Shown one piece after another: positions 63,866 to 64,000 of a stretch of 64,000 nucleotides of DNA. Below the pieces are notes generated by a model, which worked only from the letters and a program-made list of their open reading frames with translations, was not told the origin of the DNA and made no database searches. The DNA is taken from positions 397,104-461,103 of the forward strand of contig NZ_JAIVAI010000002.1 of NCBI RefSeq assembly GCF_020171525.1, given 5' to 3'. The stretch's first letter is position 1, and each line of letters starts with the position of its first letter. Made by a program: the position numbers and the translations under genes. Source of the stretch: Halobacillus yeomjeoni. Its GTDB lineage: Bacteria; Bacillota; Bacilli; Bacillales; Halobacillaceae.

Positions 63866-64000
63866 GATAAGTCGTCGATCAATTAGTATCCGTCAGCTCC
63901 ACGTGTCACCACGCTTCCACCTCGGACCTATCAACCTCATCGTCTCTGAGGGATCTTATTTGCTCAAAGGCAAAGGGAAATCTCATCTCAAGGAGGGCTT
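63866..64000 (-). rRNA. 23S rRNA, 3' end (cut by window edge)
   Basis: The minus strand reads GAAGCGTGGTGACACGTGG followed by CGGATACTAATTGATCGACG, the conserved 3' end of Bacillus 23S rRNA. The gene continues past 64000, so rrn is transcribed on the minus strand toward thiL. Confidence 0.95.

Overview
The window comes from the chromosome of a spore-forming, salt-adapted member of the Bacillaceae, most likely Halobacillus or a close relative. Gene order from thiL through tsaE-tsaB-rimI-tsaD, ydiF, moaC, rex, ydiK, ydiL to groES-groEL follows the Bacillus subtilis ydi region and lies beside an rRNA operon. Spore genes (a CwlJ-type hydrolase, a CotZ/ExsY-type coat protein, a Spo0E-type phosphatase) show it sporulates. 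A GbsR-controlled choline-to-glycine-betaine locus with a BetA-type dehydrogenase points to a moderate halophile.

Layout. 1-4.3 kb: end of a MoxR ATPase gene, a short Spo0E-like gene, an MhqO-type dioxygenase with an MhqR-like operator, a 367-bp transposon-like element, a YvbH-like protein and a VOC protein. 4.6-11.3 kb: a spore-surface island with four paralogous CsxC-like proteins (one with a long Ser/Glu-rich arm), a Cys-rich CotZ/ExsY-like protein, and between them a ParM-like actin followed by a small ParR-sized partner. Sigma-K-like promoter motifs precede at least three of these units. 11.4-23.4 kb: metabolic and housekeeping genes, including a divergent PRPP synthetase paralogue, a flavin monooxygenase, cwlJ, topB, an AlaX-type editing protein, and a VOC gene with a divergent HxlR regulator. 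23.7-26.8 kb: a 39-aa zinc-ribbon gene and the glyoxylate-shunt pair aceB-aceA, both preceded by similar inverted repeats. 27.3-36.3 kb: prolyl 4-hydroxylase, a solitary SF1 helicase, a general stress protein, rlmCD, a small membrane protein, a MarR-nitroreductase operon and an unknown multi-pass membrane protein. 36.7-40.2 kb: ppsR-ppdK with CcpN-like boxes. 40.4-45.6 kb: gbsA-betA divergent from gbsR and an orphan betaine-binding lipoprotein. 45.9-50.5 kb: a cold-shock gene, then a GntR-regulated opine-dehydrogenase/Na+-symporter pair and an SDR. 50.7-64 kb: groESL with CIRCE, ydiL-ydiK, an MFS pump, rex-moaC, ydiF, a DnaA-box cluster, the tsaD-rimI-tsaB-tsaE-thiL operon, tRNA-Asp, tRNA-fMet, 5S and the 3' end of 23S rRNA.

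The most unusual feature is the chromosomal actin-like gene pair inside the spore-surface island, with a late mother-cell type promoter. This suggests, without proving it, a cytoskeletal filament used in building or positioning an outer spore layer. The second is a family of GC-rich dispersed elements whose core is conserved while their complementary arms differ between copies. No prophage, CRISPR array or intact insertion sequence was seen. All functional calls rest on reading the sequence; no database search was run.
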